Below, piece by piece: positions 15,655 through 24,626 of a stretch of 64,000 nucleotides of DNA (position 1 is its first letter; each line of letters begins with the position of its first letter). Both the position numbers and the translations under genes were made by a program. Source of the stretch: Hydrogenivirga caldilitoris (GTDB taxonomy: Bacteria > Aquificota > Aquificia > Aquificales > Aquificaceae); NCBI RefSeq assembly GCF_003664005.1, contig NZ_RCCJ01000001.1, positions 1,426,001-1,490,000 of the forward strand. Reading direction: 5' to 3'. Under the pieces are notes generated by a model that saw only the letters and a program-made list of their open reading frames with translations, was not told the DNA's origin and made no database searches.

Positions 15655-16947
15655 ATGGAAAAGCACGTTGTAATCATAGGAGGCGGAATAGGAGGTATAG
15701 CAACCGCGTACAACCTCAGAAAACTTGACAAAAACCTCAAGGTCACGATAGTCTCCAACAAACCTTACTTCGGTTTTACCCCTGCTTTCCCCCACTTGGC
15801 TTTAGGTTGGAGAAGGTTTGAAGACATAACTATACCCCTTGCCCCCCTTCTTCCTAGGTTCAACATAGGATTTATAAACGAAGCCGCAGAGTCTATAGAC
15901 CCAAAAAGTAATAAGGTAAAGCTCAGGTCTGGCAAAGAGATTGAGTACGATTACCTCGTCATAGCGACAGGTCCGAAGTTGGTGTTCGGTGCCGAAGGGC
16001 AAGAGGAGAACTCCTCCTCTGTCTGTACTGCCGAGCATGCCATGGAAACCAACAGAAAACTGCAGGAGTTTTACCAGAACCCTGGACCAGTTGTCATTGG
16101 AGCCATACCAGGTGTCAGCTGTTTTGGACCAGCGTATGAGTTTGCTTTTATGCTCAACCATGAGCTGGTAAAGAGAAACATAAGGCACAAGGTTCCCATA
16201 ACTTACGTTACCTCCGAACCTTATATTGGTCATCTCGGTCTGGGTGGTGTTGGTCCCTCAAGGAGGATGATGGAAGACCTCTTTGCTGAAAAGGACATAA
16301 AGTATATAACCAATGTAAAGGTTACAAAGATTGAAAAGGATAGGGTGGTTTACGAGGACCTTGACGGTAACTCCCAGGAACTTGAGGCGAAATTTACGAT
16401 GTTTATGCCGAGGTTCCAGGGTCCCGAGGTTGTTGCTTCTGCTGGAGATGAAGTTGCAAATCCAATGAATAAGATGGTCATAGTTAACAGGTGCTTCCAG
16501 AACCCTACTTACAGAAACATATACGGTGTGGGAGTTGTAACAGCTATACCACCGGTTGAGAAAACCCCCATACCCACAGGAGCACCTAAAACGGGTCAGA
16601 TGATAGAGGGAATGGCAATGGCTGTTGCTTTGAACATAATAAACGACATTCACAACTCACCCGACAGGTACGCACCAACACTCGCAGCGATATGTATAGC
16701 GGATATGGGTAAGGAGGCAGCAGGCTTTATCGCAAATCCCGTGATACCTCCAAGGGCATGGGTAAAGACAAAGAAAGCCAAGTGGGTCCACTACCTTAAG
16801 ACCGCCTTTGAGAAGTACTTCCTGTGGAAGGTAAGAAGAGGAGATATAGCTCCATGGTTTGAAGAAAAGGCTCTTGAGCTATTTTTACACCTTAAACCTG
16901 CAGAACCCTGTAAAGATTGTGAGGGTGCTCCAGGCTCAAGATGTTAA
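15655..16947 (+). CDS. sqr: Sulfide:quinone oxidoreductase, type I (Aquifex-like)
   Basis: This 430-residue peripheral membrane flavoprotein oxidises sulfide to polysulfur and reduces quinone. The N-terminal FAD motif is HVVIIGGGIGGIATAYN. Cys124 (SSVCTAEH), Cys156 (GVSCFGPA) and Cys346 (AAICIADM) match the three redox cysteines of the A. aeolicus enzyme. The C-terminal amphipathic tail ends CKDCEGAPGSRC. The ATG at 15655 has GGAGGTGA 5 nt upstream. It feeds the quinone pool used by the oxidase branch encoded divergently. The full set of key residues makes the assignment firm. Confidence 0.97.
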   Translation: MEKHVVIIGGGIGGIATAYNLRKLDKNLKVTIVSNKPYFGFTPAFPHLALGWRRFEDITIPLAPLLPRFNIGFINEAAESIDPKSNKVKLRSGKEIEYDYLVIATGPKLVFGAEGQEENSSSVCTAEHAMETNRKLQEFYQNPGPVVIGAIPGVSCFGPAYEFAFMLNHELVKRNIRHKVPITYVTSEPYIGHLGLGGVGPSRRMMEDLFAEKDIKYITNVKVTKIEKDRVVYEDLDGNSQELEAKFTMFMPRFQGPEVVASAGDEVANPMNKMVIVNRCFQNPTYRNIYGVGVVTAIPPVEKTPIPTGAPKTGQMIEGMAMAVALNIINDIHNSPDRYAPTLAAICIADMGKEAAGFIANPVIPPRAWVKTKKAKWVHYLKTAFEKYFLWKVRRGDIAPWFEEKALELFLHLKPAEPCKDCEGAPGSRC

Positions 16948-16968
16948 ACTTTAAAATTAGGATTGAAC

Positions 16969-17553
16969 ATGGTGAGCACTAGAGAGAGGATCATCAAGGC
17001 GGGGGCTCAGATAATAGCTCACGAAGGGCTCAGAATGTTTACAGCCAAAAGGATAGGGGAGAAATTGGGTATCTCAGACGCCGCCATATTCAAACATTTT
17101 CCCACTATGGACAGTATAGCGGAGGAGATAATCTCAAGGTACACGACCGAGTGCTTAAGGAGAACAGATGAGGCTATCAGGAACGGGAAAAATGCTGTAG
17201 AAAGGCTTGAGCTGATACTGGAGGGACACATTGATTACCTGGAGGAGACGCGGGGCATAAGCCCCGTCCTCTGCTTTGAATTCTCCCGAAGCAACAGGAG
17301 AAAGTTAAAGAAACTGATCTTTGACTTCCTGAACAGCTATGCAGATAAGGTCGGTTGGGTGATACAGGAAGGCATTAAGGAGGGAACTATAAGGAGAGAT
17401 ATTGATATAGAGGAGGTGAGCTTTTCCTTTATAGGTCTCATGCAGGCAAAGGTCTTCCAATGGTTCATAAGGGGAAGAAAAGGGAGGATAGTCAAAGATA
17501 GAGAATCTCTAAAGAAGATGATTCTTAACGGTCTCGTTACCCGCCAACCCTGA
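16969..17553 (+). CDS. TetR/AcrR family regulator downstream of sqr
   Basis: This is a 194-residue DNA-binding repressor-like protein. The N-terminal helix-turn-helix is visible (TRERIIKAGAQIIAHEGLRMFTAKRIGEKLGISDAAIFKHFP), with a helical ligand domain after residue 60. The start is ATG 16969 behind an AGGA, 21 nt after sqr, so the two genes are probably cotranscribed. A dyad over the sqr -35 box would suit autoregulation, which is an inference. The last 17 bp overlap opposing moaA. Confidence 0.88.
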   Translation: MVSTRERIIKAGAQIIAHEGLRMFTAKRIGEKLGISDAAIFKHFPTMDSIAEEIISRYTTECLRRTDEAIRNGKNAVERLELILEGHIDYLEETRGISPVLCFEFSRSNRRKLKKLIFDFLNSYADKVGWVIQEGIKEGTIRRDIDIEEVSFSFIGLMQAKVFQWFIRGRKGRIVKDRESLKKMILNGLVTRQP

Positions 17554-18535
17554 ACATCTCAACCTTTTTAGCCCCTCTGGCACCCTCTAAACTTCTTAAC
17601 TCTGAGTACCTATCCTCCCTGTCAGACCATACACTCCTAATATACTCAACCAACTCAGTATCGCTGGCTCCTGAACGGATAAGTGCTTTCAGGTCATAGC
17701 CCCTTCCAGAAAACAGGCAGGTGAAGAGCTTTCCCTCTGCCGAAAGTCTAAGCCTGGTACAACCCCTGCAGAAGGGTTTGGTAACGGAAGCTATAATGCC
17801 AAATTCTTGTCCAGTGTCTCTGTACTTAAACTTCATGGAGGTCTCACTAAGGTCTCCGGTCTCCTGGGCTTCAATGCCGTATCTTTCATTCAAAAGGGCG
17901 AGTATCTCCTCTGCAGGGACAACCCTGCTCATACTCCAGCTGTTCAGGGTCCCAACATCCATGAACTCTATAAACCTTAAAATCAGGTCATTCTTACGAC
18001 AGAACTCAGCCATATCCAATATCTCATCATCGTTAACACCTCTCACAACAACCATGTTCACCTTTACAGGCTCAAGTCCCACCTCCTTAGCTATCCTTAT
18101 ACCTTCTATCACCCGTCCAAGGTCAACCTCCCTACCAACCATAGAAGCAAACTTTTCCCTGTTGAGACTTATCAGACTCACAGTTATTCTCCCCAGACCA
18201 GCGTTCTTTAACTTTTCAGCTTTCTGGTCAAGAAAGTACCCATTCGTAGTAAGGGCTATATCCTTAAGTCCCTCTATACCGGAGAGCTCCTCTATAAGGT
18301 TTTCTATGTGGGCTCTAACAAGGGGTTCACCGCCCGTAATCCTCGCCTTTTTCACTCCGAGGGAAACAAGCAGTCTAACGATTCTGGTTATCTCTTCATA
18401 GGTAAGGAGTTCCCCTCTATTCAGGAACTCTATCTTCTTATCCGAAGGCATACAGAAGAAACACCTGAAGTTACATCGGTCTGTTACAGATATCCTTACG
18501 TCCTTCAGAACCCTTCCAAGCCTATCCTCAACCAT
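17537..18535 (-). CDS. moaA: GTP 3',8-cyclase MoaA
   Basis: This 332-residue radical SAM enzyme makes the first molybdopterin precursor from GTP with MoaC. The N-terminal cluster is CNFRCFFC (Cys21, 25, 28), the second cluster uses CRGCTRLRLSAEGKLFTC, and the chain ends in the conserved Gly-Gly needed for activity. It abuts moaE. No other molybdenum cofactor gene is in the window. Confidence 0.95.
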   Translation of the reverse strand: MVEDRLGRVLKDVRISVTDRCNFRCFFCMPSDKKIEFLNRGELLTYEEITRIVRLLVSLGVKKARITGGEPLVRAHIENLIEELSGIEGLKDIALTTNGYFLDQKAEKLKNAGLGRITVSLISLNREKFASMVGREVDLGRVIEGIRIAKEVGLEPVKVNMVVVRGVNDDEILDMAEFCRKNDLILRFIEFMDVGTLNSWSMSRVVPAEEILALLNERYGIEAQETGDLSETSMKFKYRDTGQEFGIIASVTKPFCRGCTRLRLSAEGKLFTCLFSGRGYDLKALIRSGASDTELVEYIRSVWSDREDRYSELRSLEGARGAKKVEMFRVGG

Positions 18536-18958
18536 CTAAGCCCCCAAAACCCACTCTCCCCTTCCGGAGGAGAAAATCTCCTTCTTCCATATGGGAGCCC
18601 TTTTCTTTGTTTCATCCACAGCGTACCTGCAGGCTTTGAAGGTTTCATCCCTGTGACCACCAAAGACCACAACCAGGAAGGATTGCTCTCCAACGGGTAC
18701 CACACCCAGCTTATGATGGATAAAAACCTCCTCCACACCAAACTTCTCCAACGTCTCTTTCCTTATCTTCTCCATCTCTTTAAGAGCCATCTCAGGGTAG
18801 GCTTCGTAATGCAGCTCCCTTACATCCCCATCCTCAGGGGCGCTCCGCGGTATACCTATGAATATTGAAGATGCTCCGCAGGAAGGAGGTACCTTATATT
18901 CGGCAAGTATGCTCTCAACCCCAAACCACTCATACCCTATGTAAACTCTGGGTATCAT
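18536..18958 (-). CDS. moaE: Molybdopterin synthase catalytic subunit MoaE
   Basis: This 140-residue large subunit of molybdopterin synthase transfers sulfur from MoaD to precursor Z. Family features include [35 protein letters not shown] and the C-terminal [10 protein letters not shown] with the active-site lysine. The ATG at 18958 follows AAGGAGGAG; a longer frame overlaps the upstream dyad and is rejected. It is one base from moaA and most likely cotranscribed with it. Confidence 0.93.
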   Translation of the reverse strand: MIPRVYIGYEWFGVESILAEYKVPPSCGASSIFIGIPRSAPEDGDVRELHYEAYPEMALKEMEKIRKETLEKFGVEEVFIHHKLGVVPVGEQSFLVVVFGGHRDETFKACRYAVDETKKRAPIWKKEIFSSGRGEWVLGA

Positions 18959-18970
18959 GCTCTCCTCCTT

Positions 18971-18990
18971 ATATGACAAACATGTCATAT
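18971..18990. promoter_or_regulatory. Perfect 20-bp operator-like dyad between moaE and pilT
   Basis: ATATGACA-N4-TGTCATAT is a perfect inverted repeat just upstream of the moaE ribosome-binding site. The arm TGTCATAT overlaps any likely -10 for moaE. It resembles a dimeric regulator site but does not match a consensus I can name. Confidence 0.6.
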
Positions 18991-19014
18991 ATTATTTTAG
19001 CTACAAGTCTCCCT

Positions 19015-19040
19015 TTGACAAGGTTTTTCTTTTGTATAAT
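19015..19040 (+). promoter_or_regulatory. Likely pilT promoter
   Basis: TATAAT (19035-19040) lies 25 bp before the pilT start. TTGACA (19015-19020) is present, but the spacer is only 14 bp, so the -10 is more credible than the pair. Confidence 0.4.
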
Positions 19041-19064
19041 TTCAATTCAAAAGAAGGAGGGAAA

Positions 19065-20165
19065 ATGGAGGTAGAAACAAGGACTAGAGAGATACGCCTC
19101 ATAGACGTTATACAGAGGGCTGTCCAGCAGGACGCCAGCGACATACACATAACCTCAGGAGCCCGTCCTGCCATAAGAGTTGACGGTAAGATCACCTTCC
19201 TGAATGAGTTTCCTGTCATGACCCCTGAGGTTACCCAAAAGTTAGCCTACTCCGTTATGTCCGAAAGACACAGGAAGACCCTAGAAGAGAGAGGACAGGT
19301 TGACTTCTCCTTCGGGGTGAAGGACCTGGGAAGGTTCAGAGCCAACGTATTTTACCAGAGAAGTTCCGTTGCGGCTGTTTTCAGAAGACTGCCTTACAAG
19401 ATAAGAACGGTTAACGAGCTGGGTTTGAGTGAGAAAGTTTTAGAGCTCTGTCACAGAAAGATGGGTCTTGTGCTCGTAACAGGACCGACAGGTTCTGGTA
19501 AGTCCACCACCCTTGCAGCGATGATAAATTACATAAACGAAAATTTTCCTCACCACATAATAACCATTGAAGACCCGGTTGAGTATATATTCCATCACAA
19601 GCAGAGTATAGTCAACCAGAGGGAACTTGACCAGGATGTTTACTCTTTCGCTGATGCACTCAGAGCAGCTCTGAGGGAAGACCCGGATGTCATACTTGTG
19701 GGTGAAATGAGGGATAAGGAAACCATTGAGATAGCTCTCAGGGCAGCGGAAACAGGTCACCTTGTATTTGGAACTCTACACACAAACACTGCCATATCAA
19801 CCATAACCAGGGTGGTAGACGTATTCCCGGCAGAGCAACAGGAGCAGATAAGGGTCCAACTGTCCCTAACCCTTCAGGGTGTTATCTCCCAGAGGCTGCT
19901 TCCGAGAGTGGGCGGGGGAAGGGTTCTCGCCTATGAGTTACTCATACCAAACGCAGGTATAAGAAACCTGATAAGGGAAAACAAGCTTCAGCAGATATAC
20001 TCCTTGATGCAAAGCGGACAGATTGAAAGTGGTATGCAGACTATGAACCAGAGTCTATACAGGTTGCACAAATCTGGATACATATCCTTAGATGAAGCGC
20101 TGAGAGCTTCGCCCGATATAAAAGAACTGGAGAGGATGCTGGGGATAACAGGTAAGAGGGTCTGA
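19065..20165 (+). CDS. pilT: Type IV pilus retraction ATPase PilT
   Basis: This 366-residue hexameric ATPase depolymerises pili to drive twitching motility. The Walker A motif is GPTGSGKST (140-148), the Asp box is RAALREDPDVILVGEMRD, the His box is GHLVFGTLHTNTA, and the C-terminal retraction motif region is AIRNLIRENK-like (AGIRNLIRENK). It lacks the tetracysteine insert of PilB. The start at 19065 follows AAGGAGG. pilC begins 2 bp after it. Confidence 0.95.
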   Translation: MEVETRTREIRLIDVIQRAVQQDASDIHITSGARPAIRVDGKITFLNEFPVMTPEVTQKLAYSVMSERHRKTLEERGQVDFSFGVKDLGRFRANVFYQRSSVAAVFRRLPYKIRTVNELGLSEKVLELCHRKMGLVLVTGPTGSGKSTTLAAMINYINENFPHHIITIEDPVEYIFHHKQSIVNQRELDQDVYSFADALRAALREDPDVILVGEMRDKETIEIALRAAETGHLVFGTLHTNTAISTITRVVDVFPAEQQEQIRVQLSLTLQGVISQRLLPRVGGGRVLAYELLIPNAGIRNLIRENKLQQIYSLMQSGQIESGMQTMNQSLYRLHKSGYISLDEALRASPDIKELERMLGITGKRV

Positions 20166-20167
20166 GA

Positions 20168-21403
20168 ATGCCAAGGTATAAGGTAAAGGCATACACAGAA
20201 GAGGGGAGCTTGGTAGAGGAGCTTATAGAAGCTTCCAACTTCAACGACCTCATGGAGAAGGTGCGAAGGAGGGGACTGAACTTCGTAAATGCCGATGAGG
20301 TGATTGAAGCCCCTGCAGTTAAAGAGGAAAAGAAGGAGAAAAGGAAGGGATTTTCACTTTTTGGTGGTGTTGGGGATAGGGATATAGCCCTCTTTTGCCG
20401 ACAGCTGGGTGCAATGGTTAGTGCAGGAGTGGGAATAATAGATGCCCTTGACATAGTTGCAGAGCAGATGCCCAATAAAAAGCTTGCGCAGGCTGTAGCC
20501 GAGGTCGCAAAGGAAGTTAGCGAAGGTATGTCCATGTCAAACTCTATGTCAAAGCGGACCAACATATTCCCTGAGCTTGTCGTCAACCTGGTCGCTGTGG
20601 GTGAAGAGACGGGTGAGCTTGATAAAGCACTGCTGAGGGCGTCAGAGTACTATGAGAAACTCGCCATGATAAAGAGCAAGATAAAGAGTGCCTCCTTCTA
20701 CCCTGTGTTTGTTCTCGTTATAGCAACGGTTATAGTTACTGGAATTCTTTATTTTCTGGTACCCACATTTGCTGAGATATACGCAAGCTTCGGCGGTTCT
20801 CTCCCGCTACCGACACAAGTTCTTATAAACTTATCCAACGCCTTGAGGGAAAACATCCTGTACATAATAGGCTTCATAATCTTGTTCTCCATAGTATTCA
20901 GATTTCTTTACACAAGGAGCTATGGTTTCAGGAAGGGTGTACATAAACTTATACTCAGGCTTCCAAAGTTCGGTGACCTTGCCGTCAAGAGTGCCATGGC
21001 AAAGTACGGAAGGACTATGGCCACTCTCTTTGCCAGCGGAGTTTCTATTGAAAGAGCCCTAGAGGTAGCAGGTAACGTAACGGGGAATCTTGTTATACAG
21101 GAAGCCGTGGAGAGAGTAAAGAAGGATGTTACAGAGGGGCAGAATATGTGGTCCTCCATGGAGAAAACGGGACAGTTCCCTAAGCTAGTGGTGGCTATGG
21201 TTAAGGTTGGTGAGGAAACGGGAAGACTTGACGAGATGCTGGACACAATAGCAAGGTTTTTTGAGGACGAGGTTGATAGAACTGTTGAGGGACTCATAAC
21301 GCTTATAGAGCCTATGCTCATAGTCGTTCTCGGTACAATAGTCGGAGGCATACTTATAGCCCTCTATATGCCGATATTCAAGATAGGTGAGCTGGTCAAG
21401 TAA
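20168..21403 (+). CDS. pilC: Type IV pilus inner-membrane platform protein PilC
   Basis: This 411-residue polytopic protein of the GspF/PilC family anchors the pilus motor ATPases at the inner membrane. Two repeated GspF domains are seen (about 75-200 and 275-400), each starting with FCRQLGAMVSAGVGIIDAL or YGRTMATLFASGVSIERAL and ending in membrane helices. It is coupled to pilT, giving a retraction/platform module. The convergent prenyl synthase gene overlaps its end by 8 bp. Confidence 0.93.
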   Translation: MPRYKVKAYTEEGSLVEELIEASNFNDLMEKVRRRGLNFVNADEVIEAPAVKEEKKEKRKGFSLFGGVGDRDIALFCRQLGAMVSAGVGIIDALDIVAEQMPNKKLAQAVAEVAKEVSEGMSMSNSMSKRTNIFPELVVNLVAVGEETGELDKALLRASEYYEKLAMIKSKIKSASFYPVFVLVIATVIVTGILYFLVPTFAEIYASFGGSLPLPTQVLINLSNALRENILYIIGFIILFSIVFRFLYTRSYGFRKGVHKLILRLPKFGDLAVKSAMAKYGRTMATLFASGVSIERALEVAGNVTGNLVIQEAVERVKKDVTEGQNMWSSMEKTGQFPKLVVAMVKVGEETGRLDEMLDTIARFFEDEVDRTVEGLITLIEPMLIVVLGTIVGGILIALYMPIFKIGELVK

Positions 21404-22193
21404 CGCGGCTATAAACCAACCTTACCAATGACTCTATCTCAGAGCCATCTAAAGAAATCTCTCTGAGTTTTTCCAGTAGTGAGTTATACATGGTTTTTGC
21501 CCTTCTTCTGGCTTCCTCCTCTCCAAGCAAAAGGAAAAAACCATCCCTGTCAAGTATATCGTCAGCAAGTTGAAAGAGCAGTCCAAACTCTCTACCAACC
21601 TCTTCAAGGACAGGAAGACGGTCCTCCCTATGGGAGACTATGCCTCCGCACATAAAACAAGCCTCAAAGAGAGCTGCAGTTTTCTTTATATTCACCTTCT
21701 CAAGGTCTTCCTCACCGCCTATGTCAAGAGCTTGCCCGCCAACCATACCAGATACGCCAGACTTAACGGCTATGATATTCACAATATTCAGTATGTCCTT
21801 AGGAGAGAGGGTTTTAAACGCCCCTTCTCTGGTAAGAACCTCAAAGGCGTAGGTGAGTAGAGCATCACCTGCCAGTATGGCTATCCCTTCCCCAAACTTC
21901 ACATGACATGAGGGAAGTCCTCTTCTGAAAGCGTCGTTATCCATAGCTGGGAGGTCATCATGTACAAGGGAGTAGTTGTGGATTATCTCTATAGCACAGC
22001 CGGCTGTTATAGCGTCATTTTCATCACCTCCAAGGGAGTGAGCAACAGCAACAGTTATAAGGGGTCTTATCCTTTTACCTGGCTGGAAGACATAGTAAGT
22101 CATAGCGTCGTAAAGCTCACCCGTCGCCAAAGGGGAAAACAGTTCCCTTAACCTCCCCTCTATCTTTTCCTTCCAGAGAGAAAGCCTGTCCAT
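21396..22193 (-). CDS. ispA: Short-chain polyprenyl diphosphate synthase (FPP/GGPP synthase)
   Basis: This 265-residue all-helical trans-prenyltransferase condenses isopentenyl diphosphate units into C15-C20 chains for quinones and undecaprenyl carrier. The two aspartate-rich motifs are VHDDLPAMDND (Asp79-Asp85) and FQLADDILDRD. The region CAIEIIHNYSL before the first motif suggests an FPP/GGPP product, but length is not provable here. The start at 22193 matches the usual N-terminus and has no Shine-Dalgarno, only a TATAAT 10 nt upstream. Longer frames enter murI. Confidence 0.9.
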   Translation of the reverse strand: MDRLSLWKEKIEGRLRELFSPLATGELYDAMTYYVFQPGKRIRPLITVAVAHSLGGDENDAITAGCAIEIIHNYSLVHDDLPAMDNDAFRRGLPSCHVKFGEGIAILAGDALLTYAFEVLTREGAFKTLSPKDILNIVNIIAVKSGVSGMVGGQALDIGGEEDLEKVNIKKTAALFEACFMCGGIVSHREDRLPVLEEVGREFGLLFQLADDILDRDGFFLLLGEEEARRRAKTMYNSLLEKLREISLDGSEIESLVRLVYSRVT

Positions 22194-22203
22194 AGGACTT
22201 AAA

Positions 22204-22209
22204 ATTATA
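22204..22209 (-). promoter_or_regulatory. -10 box close to the ispA start
   Basis: TATAAT on the minus strand lies 10 nt from the ATG at 22193 with no ribosome-binding site between, predicting a leader of about 3 nt. Confidence 0.45.
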
Positions 22210-22231
22210 GAGAACTGAAGGAGGCGGTTAC

Positions 22232-22999
22232 TTGAAAATCGGTGTATTTGACTCAGGGGTCGGTGGTTTGACGGTTTTAAGAGCCATAAGAAAGAGGTTT
22301 TCCAGAGTTGATATCTACTACCTCGGAGACACAGCAAGAGTCCCTTACGGAACCAAGTCTCCTGAGACAGTAATCAGGTACAGCCTTGAGTGTGCAGAGT
22401 TCTTAAGTGAAAGGTCAATTGACGTACTCGTTGTTGCGTGTAACACTGCAAGCTCATACGCACTGGATACACTGAGGGCTACCCTTTCCGTCCCGGTAAT
22501 AGGCGTGGTTGAGCCGGGTGTAACGAAAGCCTTATCCTGCACAAGAGGGATTGTAGGCGTTATAGGCACGAGCGCCACCATAAAGAGCAACGCCTATCAG
22601 AGCCGTTTAAAAGCTGCCGGCGTTGAGGTTTACTCAAAGGCGTGTCCCTTGTTCGTTCCCCTCGTGGAAGAGGGTCTCTTGGAAGGAGAGATAACCCAAA
22701 GGGTGATTGAGATGTACTTGAAGGAGTTTAAGGATATAGGCATAGATACCCTAATACTTGGGTGTACCCACTACCCACTGCTGAAGGGAGCTATACAAGA
22801 ATTTTTGGGGAACGTTGAGGTTGTGGATTCTTCCGATGCCGTTGCAGAAGAACTCTCTTGCATAGTGAGAGATGAAGGAAACGCAAAAACTGAGCTGTTC
22901 TTTACAGATATGTCTCAAAACCTTGAGAACTTAATTGAGGTTATCCTGGGGAATAAATTACAGCCAAAGATACTCAAAGAGTGGGCGCACAGAGCTTAA
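22232..22999 (+). CDS. murI: Glutamate racemase MurI
   Basis: This 255-residue cofactor-independent racemase makes D-glutamate for peptidoglycan. Both catalytic cysteines are visible: VVACNTASS (Cys70) and LGCTHYPLL (near 180), with the N-terminal signature GVFDSGVGGLTVL. The start is TTG behind GAAGGAGG, 38 bp from the divergent ispA start. The 3' end overlaps the opposing SurA-like gene by 4 bp. Confidence 0.95.
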   Translation: MKIGVFDSGVGGLTVLRAIRKRFSRVDIYYLGDTARVPYGTKSPETVIRYSLECAEFLSERSIDVLVVACNTASSYALDTLRATLSVPVIGVVEPGVTKALSCTRGIVGVIGTSATIKSNAYQSRLKAAGVEVYSKACPLFVPLVEEGLLEGEITQRVIEMYLKEFKDIGIDTLILGCTHYPLLKGAIQEFLGNVEVVDSSDAVAEELSCIVRDEGNAKTELFFTDMSQNLENLIEVILGNKLQPKILKEWAHRA

Positions 23000-23865
23000 C
23001 CGTATATTTCAACGAGACTTTTCCTTCTAAGCTCTTTTATAAGCTCATCTTCTTTCTCCTTTAGCTTCTTGGTAGTCAGTTCCTCTTTAATATCCTCCTC
23101 ACTTCTTCCGGATATCAGCTTTACCTCCCTAACCACCCTGGCGAGATATATGTGCTCCTGGTCTTCCGCTACAGCTATGTCTCCTACTTTTGTTTTCCAA
23201 AGCTCGTTGTCAAGGGCAGCCACAAGCTCGCCTTTTTTGACCTTTAACTTTTCCACCTTCTCACCCAGCTCGTTTGCAAGTTTGTCCATATCCGTACCGT
23301 ACTTTTCCATCAGGGAAAGAAGCTTCTCCTTGTTATCCTTACCTATAACGAGTAGTTCAATCTCCTTTAAGTACTCTATATCTCCTCTCTTCAGCCTTTC
23401 AAGCTCTATCTCAAGGTCAGTAACGTTGACTTTGCTCATAAGATATTCCTTCAATCCCAGGGTTGAAGCGAGTTCAACTCTGATCAAAGCCTTCAAATCT
23501 GAAGGGGAAAGCCCATTCTCATAAAGCTCCCTGTAAAGGGCGTCTATTGTTTTCCCGTTGGATTTGGCTATATCCTGAATTACACTCTCTATGTAGCTTT
23601 CTGGTATGTTTAACCCTTTCTCATGCAAGAACTGAGCTACAAGATGCTTCTGCACAAGAAGCTGTATAAGCTGCTTTCTGTCCTTTATGCCGTAAAAGAC
23701 TTGAGCCACCTTGATCTCGCTCTCAAGGATAGGCTCTCCGTTCACATTGGCCACAACCCTGTCAAGTAGCTGACCAAATGCTGTCCAAGTCACAAAAAAC
23801 AGGAAAACTACAAGTTTTTCAGGTATAACTCCAAACGGTAACTTTTTAGTACCTCTCTGAACCAT
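22996..23865 (-). CDS. SurA-like periplasmic chaperone/peptidyl-prolyl isomerase
   Basis: This 289-residue exported protein has a hydrophobic N-terminal segment (about 17-32), then a SurA N-terminal chaperone domain (DRVVANVNGEPILESEIKVAQ, about 34-140). The C-terminal half (about 160-289) lacks an obvious parvulin active-site pattern. It probably helps fold outer-membrane proteins. Its first 58 bp overlap the end of the second parvulin-like gene and its ribosome-binding site is poor, so the start is uncertain. Confidence 0.75.
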   Translation of the reverse strand: MVQRGTKKLPFGVIPEKLVVFLFFVTWTAFGQLLDRVVANVNGEPILESEIKVAQVFYGIKDRKQLIQLLVQKHLVAQFLHEKGLNIPESYIESVIQDIAKSNGKTIDALYRELYENGLSPSDLKALIRVELASTLGLKEYLMSKVNVTDLEIELERLKRGDIEYLKEIELLVIGKDNKEKLLSLMEKYGTDMDKLANELGEKVEKLKVKKGELVAALDNELWKTKVGDIAVAEDQEHIYLARVVREVKLISGRSEEDIKEELTTKKLKEKEDELIKELRRKSLVEIYG

Positions 23866-24626
23866 TCCTCTAAAACCTCCTGTTTCTTTATCCTCAAAAT
23901 CTTACGCCTGACCTGCTCTCTAACCTCTGACAGGGGCAAAACTCCAGCTTTTCTCTTATCTGTAATCTTAAGTATCAGATAGCCAGTTTCAAGTTCTATT
24001 GGTCTTGATACAGACCCTATATTATAGGGATACAGTCCCCTTCTTATCCGCCTGGGCAGAGCCTGAATGGAGTACCAATGTTCCCTTCCCACTATAACTC
24101 CTTCTACCTCTTCCGGAATACCTCCCCTCTTTAAACGCTTGTACACCTCGTTAGCCTTTTCTCTGGAGTCAGCGACCACCCTGAGCAGCTTAACCTGGTC
24201 TGGATAATAAAACTCCCTCCTGTTGAGGAGGTAGTAAGCCTCCACCTCACCATCGCTCACTGAGATATTCTTTGCAAGCCGCTCCTCTAAAGCTTTAACT
24301 ATCAACTCCCTCCTCGCAAGTTCCACAAGTATAGGCTCAGGGTTTCTACCAAAGGTTTTTAGCTCCCTCACAGCCTCCTCCTCACTTACCTCTATTCCCA
24401 TACTCTTTGCGAGGTCTTCAATGATAAGTCCTTTTATATATTCAAAAAGGAACAACCTTTTATCCTCAGGAGTAGGCTTCTTGGGGGAGAAATGCAACAT
24501 CTCCTTCCAGTACACTTGGAACACACTCTCAAACTCTTCCTTGGTTATCACTTTCCCGTTAACCTTAGCAACTATACTTTCTGCGGCAAAGGAGAAGTAC
24601 ACGAAAAAGAGCAGGAAGAGAAACAT
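23808..24626 (-). CDS. Parvulin-type peptidyl-prolyl isomerase (PpiC/SurA-like), exported
   Basis: This 272-residue protein begins with a cleavable-looking signal (MFLFLLFFVYFSFAAES), then an N-terminal chaperone region (IVAKVNGKVITKEEFESVF) and a parvulin-like segment at about 135-225 (QVKLLRVVADSREKANEVYKRL ... PIELETGYLILKITDKR). It folds exported proteins in the periplasm. Its start codon overlaps the stop of the MFS gene, and its own end overlaps the next SurA-like gene, making a three-gene operon. Confidence 0.82.
   Translation of the reverse strand: MFLFLLFFVYFSFAAESIVAKVNGKVITKEEFESVFQVYWKEMLHFSPKKPTPEDKRLFLFEYIKGLIIEDLAKSMGIEVSEEEAVRELKTFGRNPEPILVELARRELIVKALEERLAKNISVSDGEVEAYYLLNRREFYYPDQVKLLRVVADSREKANEVYKRLKRGGIPEEVEGVIVGREHWYSIQALPRRIRRGLYPYNIGSVSRPIELETGYLILKITDKRKAGVLPLSEVREQVRRKILRIKKQEVLEEWFREVLKSYRLELYLKNL

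Noticed and set aside
19015-19040. Full consensus promoter before pilT
   Set aside because: TTGACA and TATAAT are both present but only 14 bp apart, too short for a normal pair; only the -10 is kept as a weak call.
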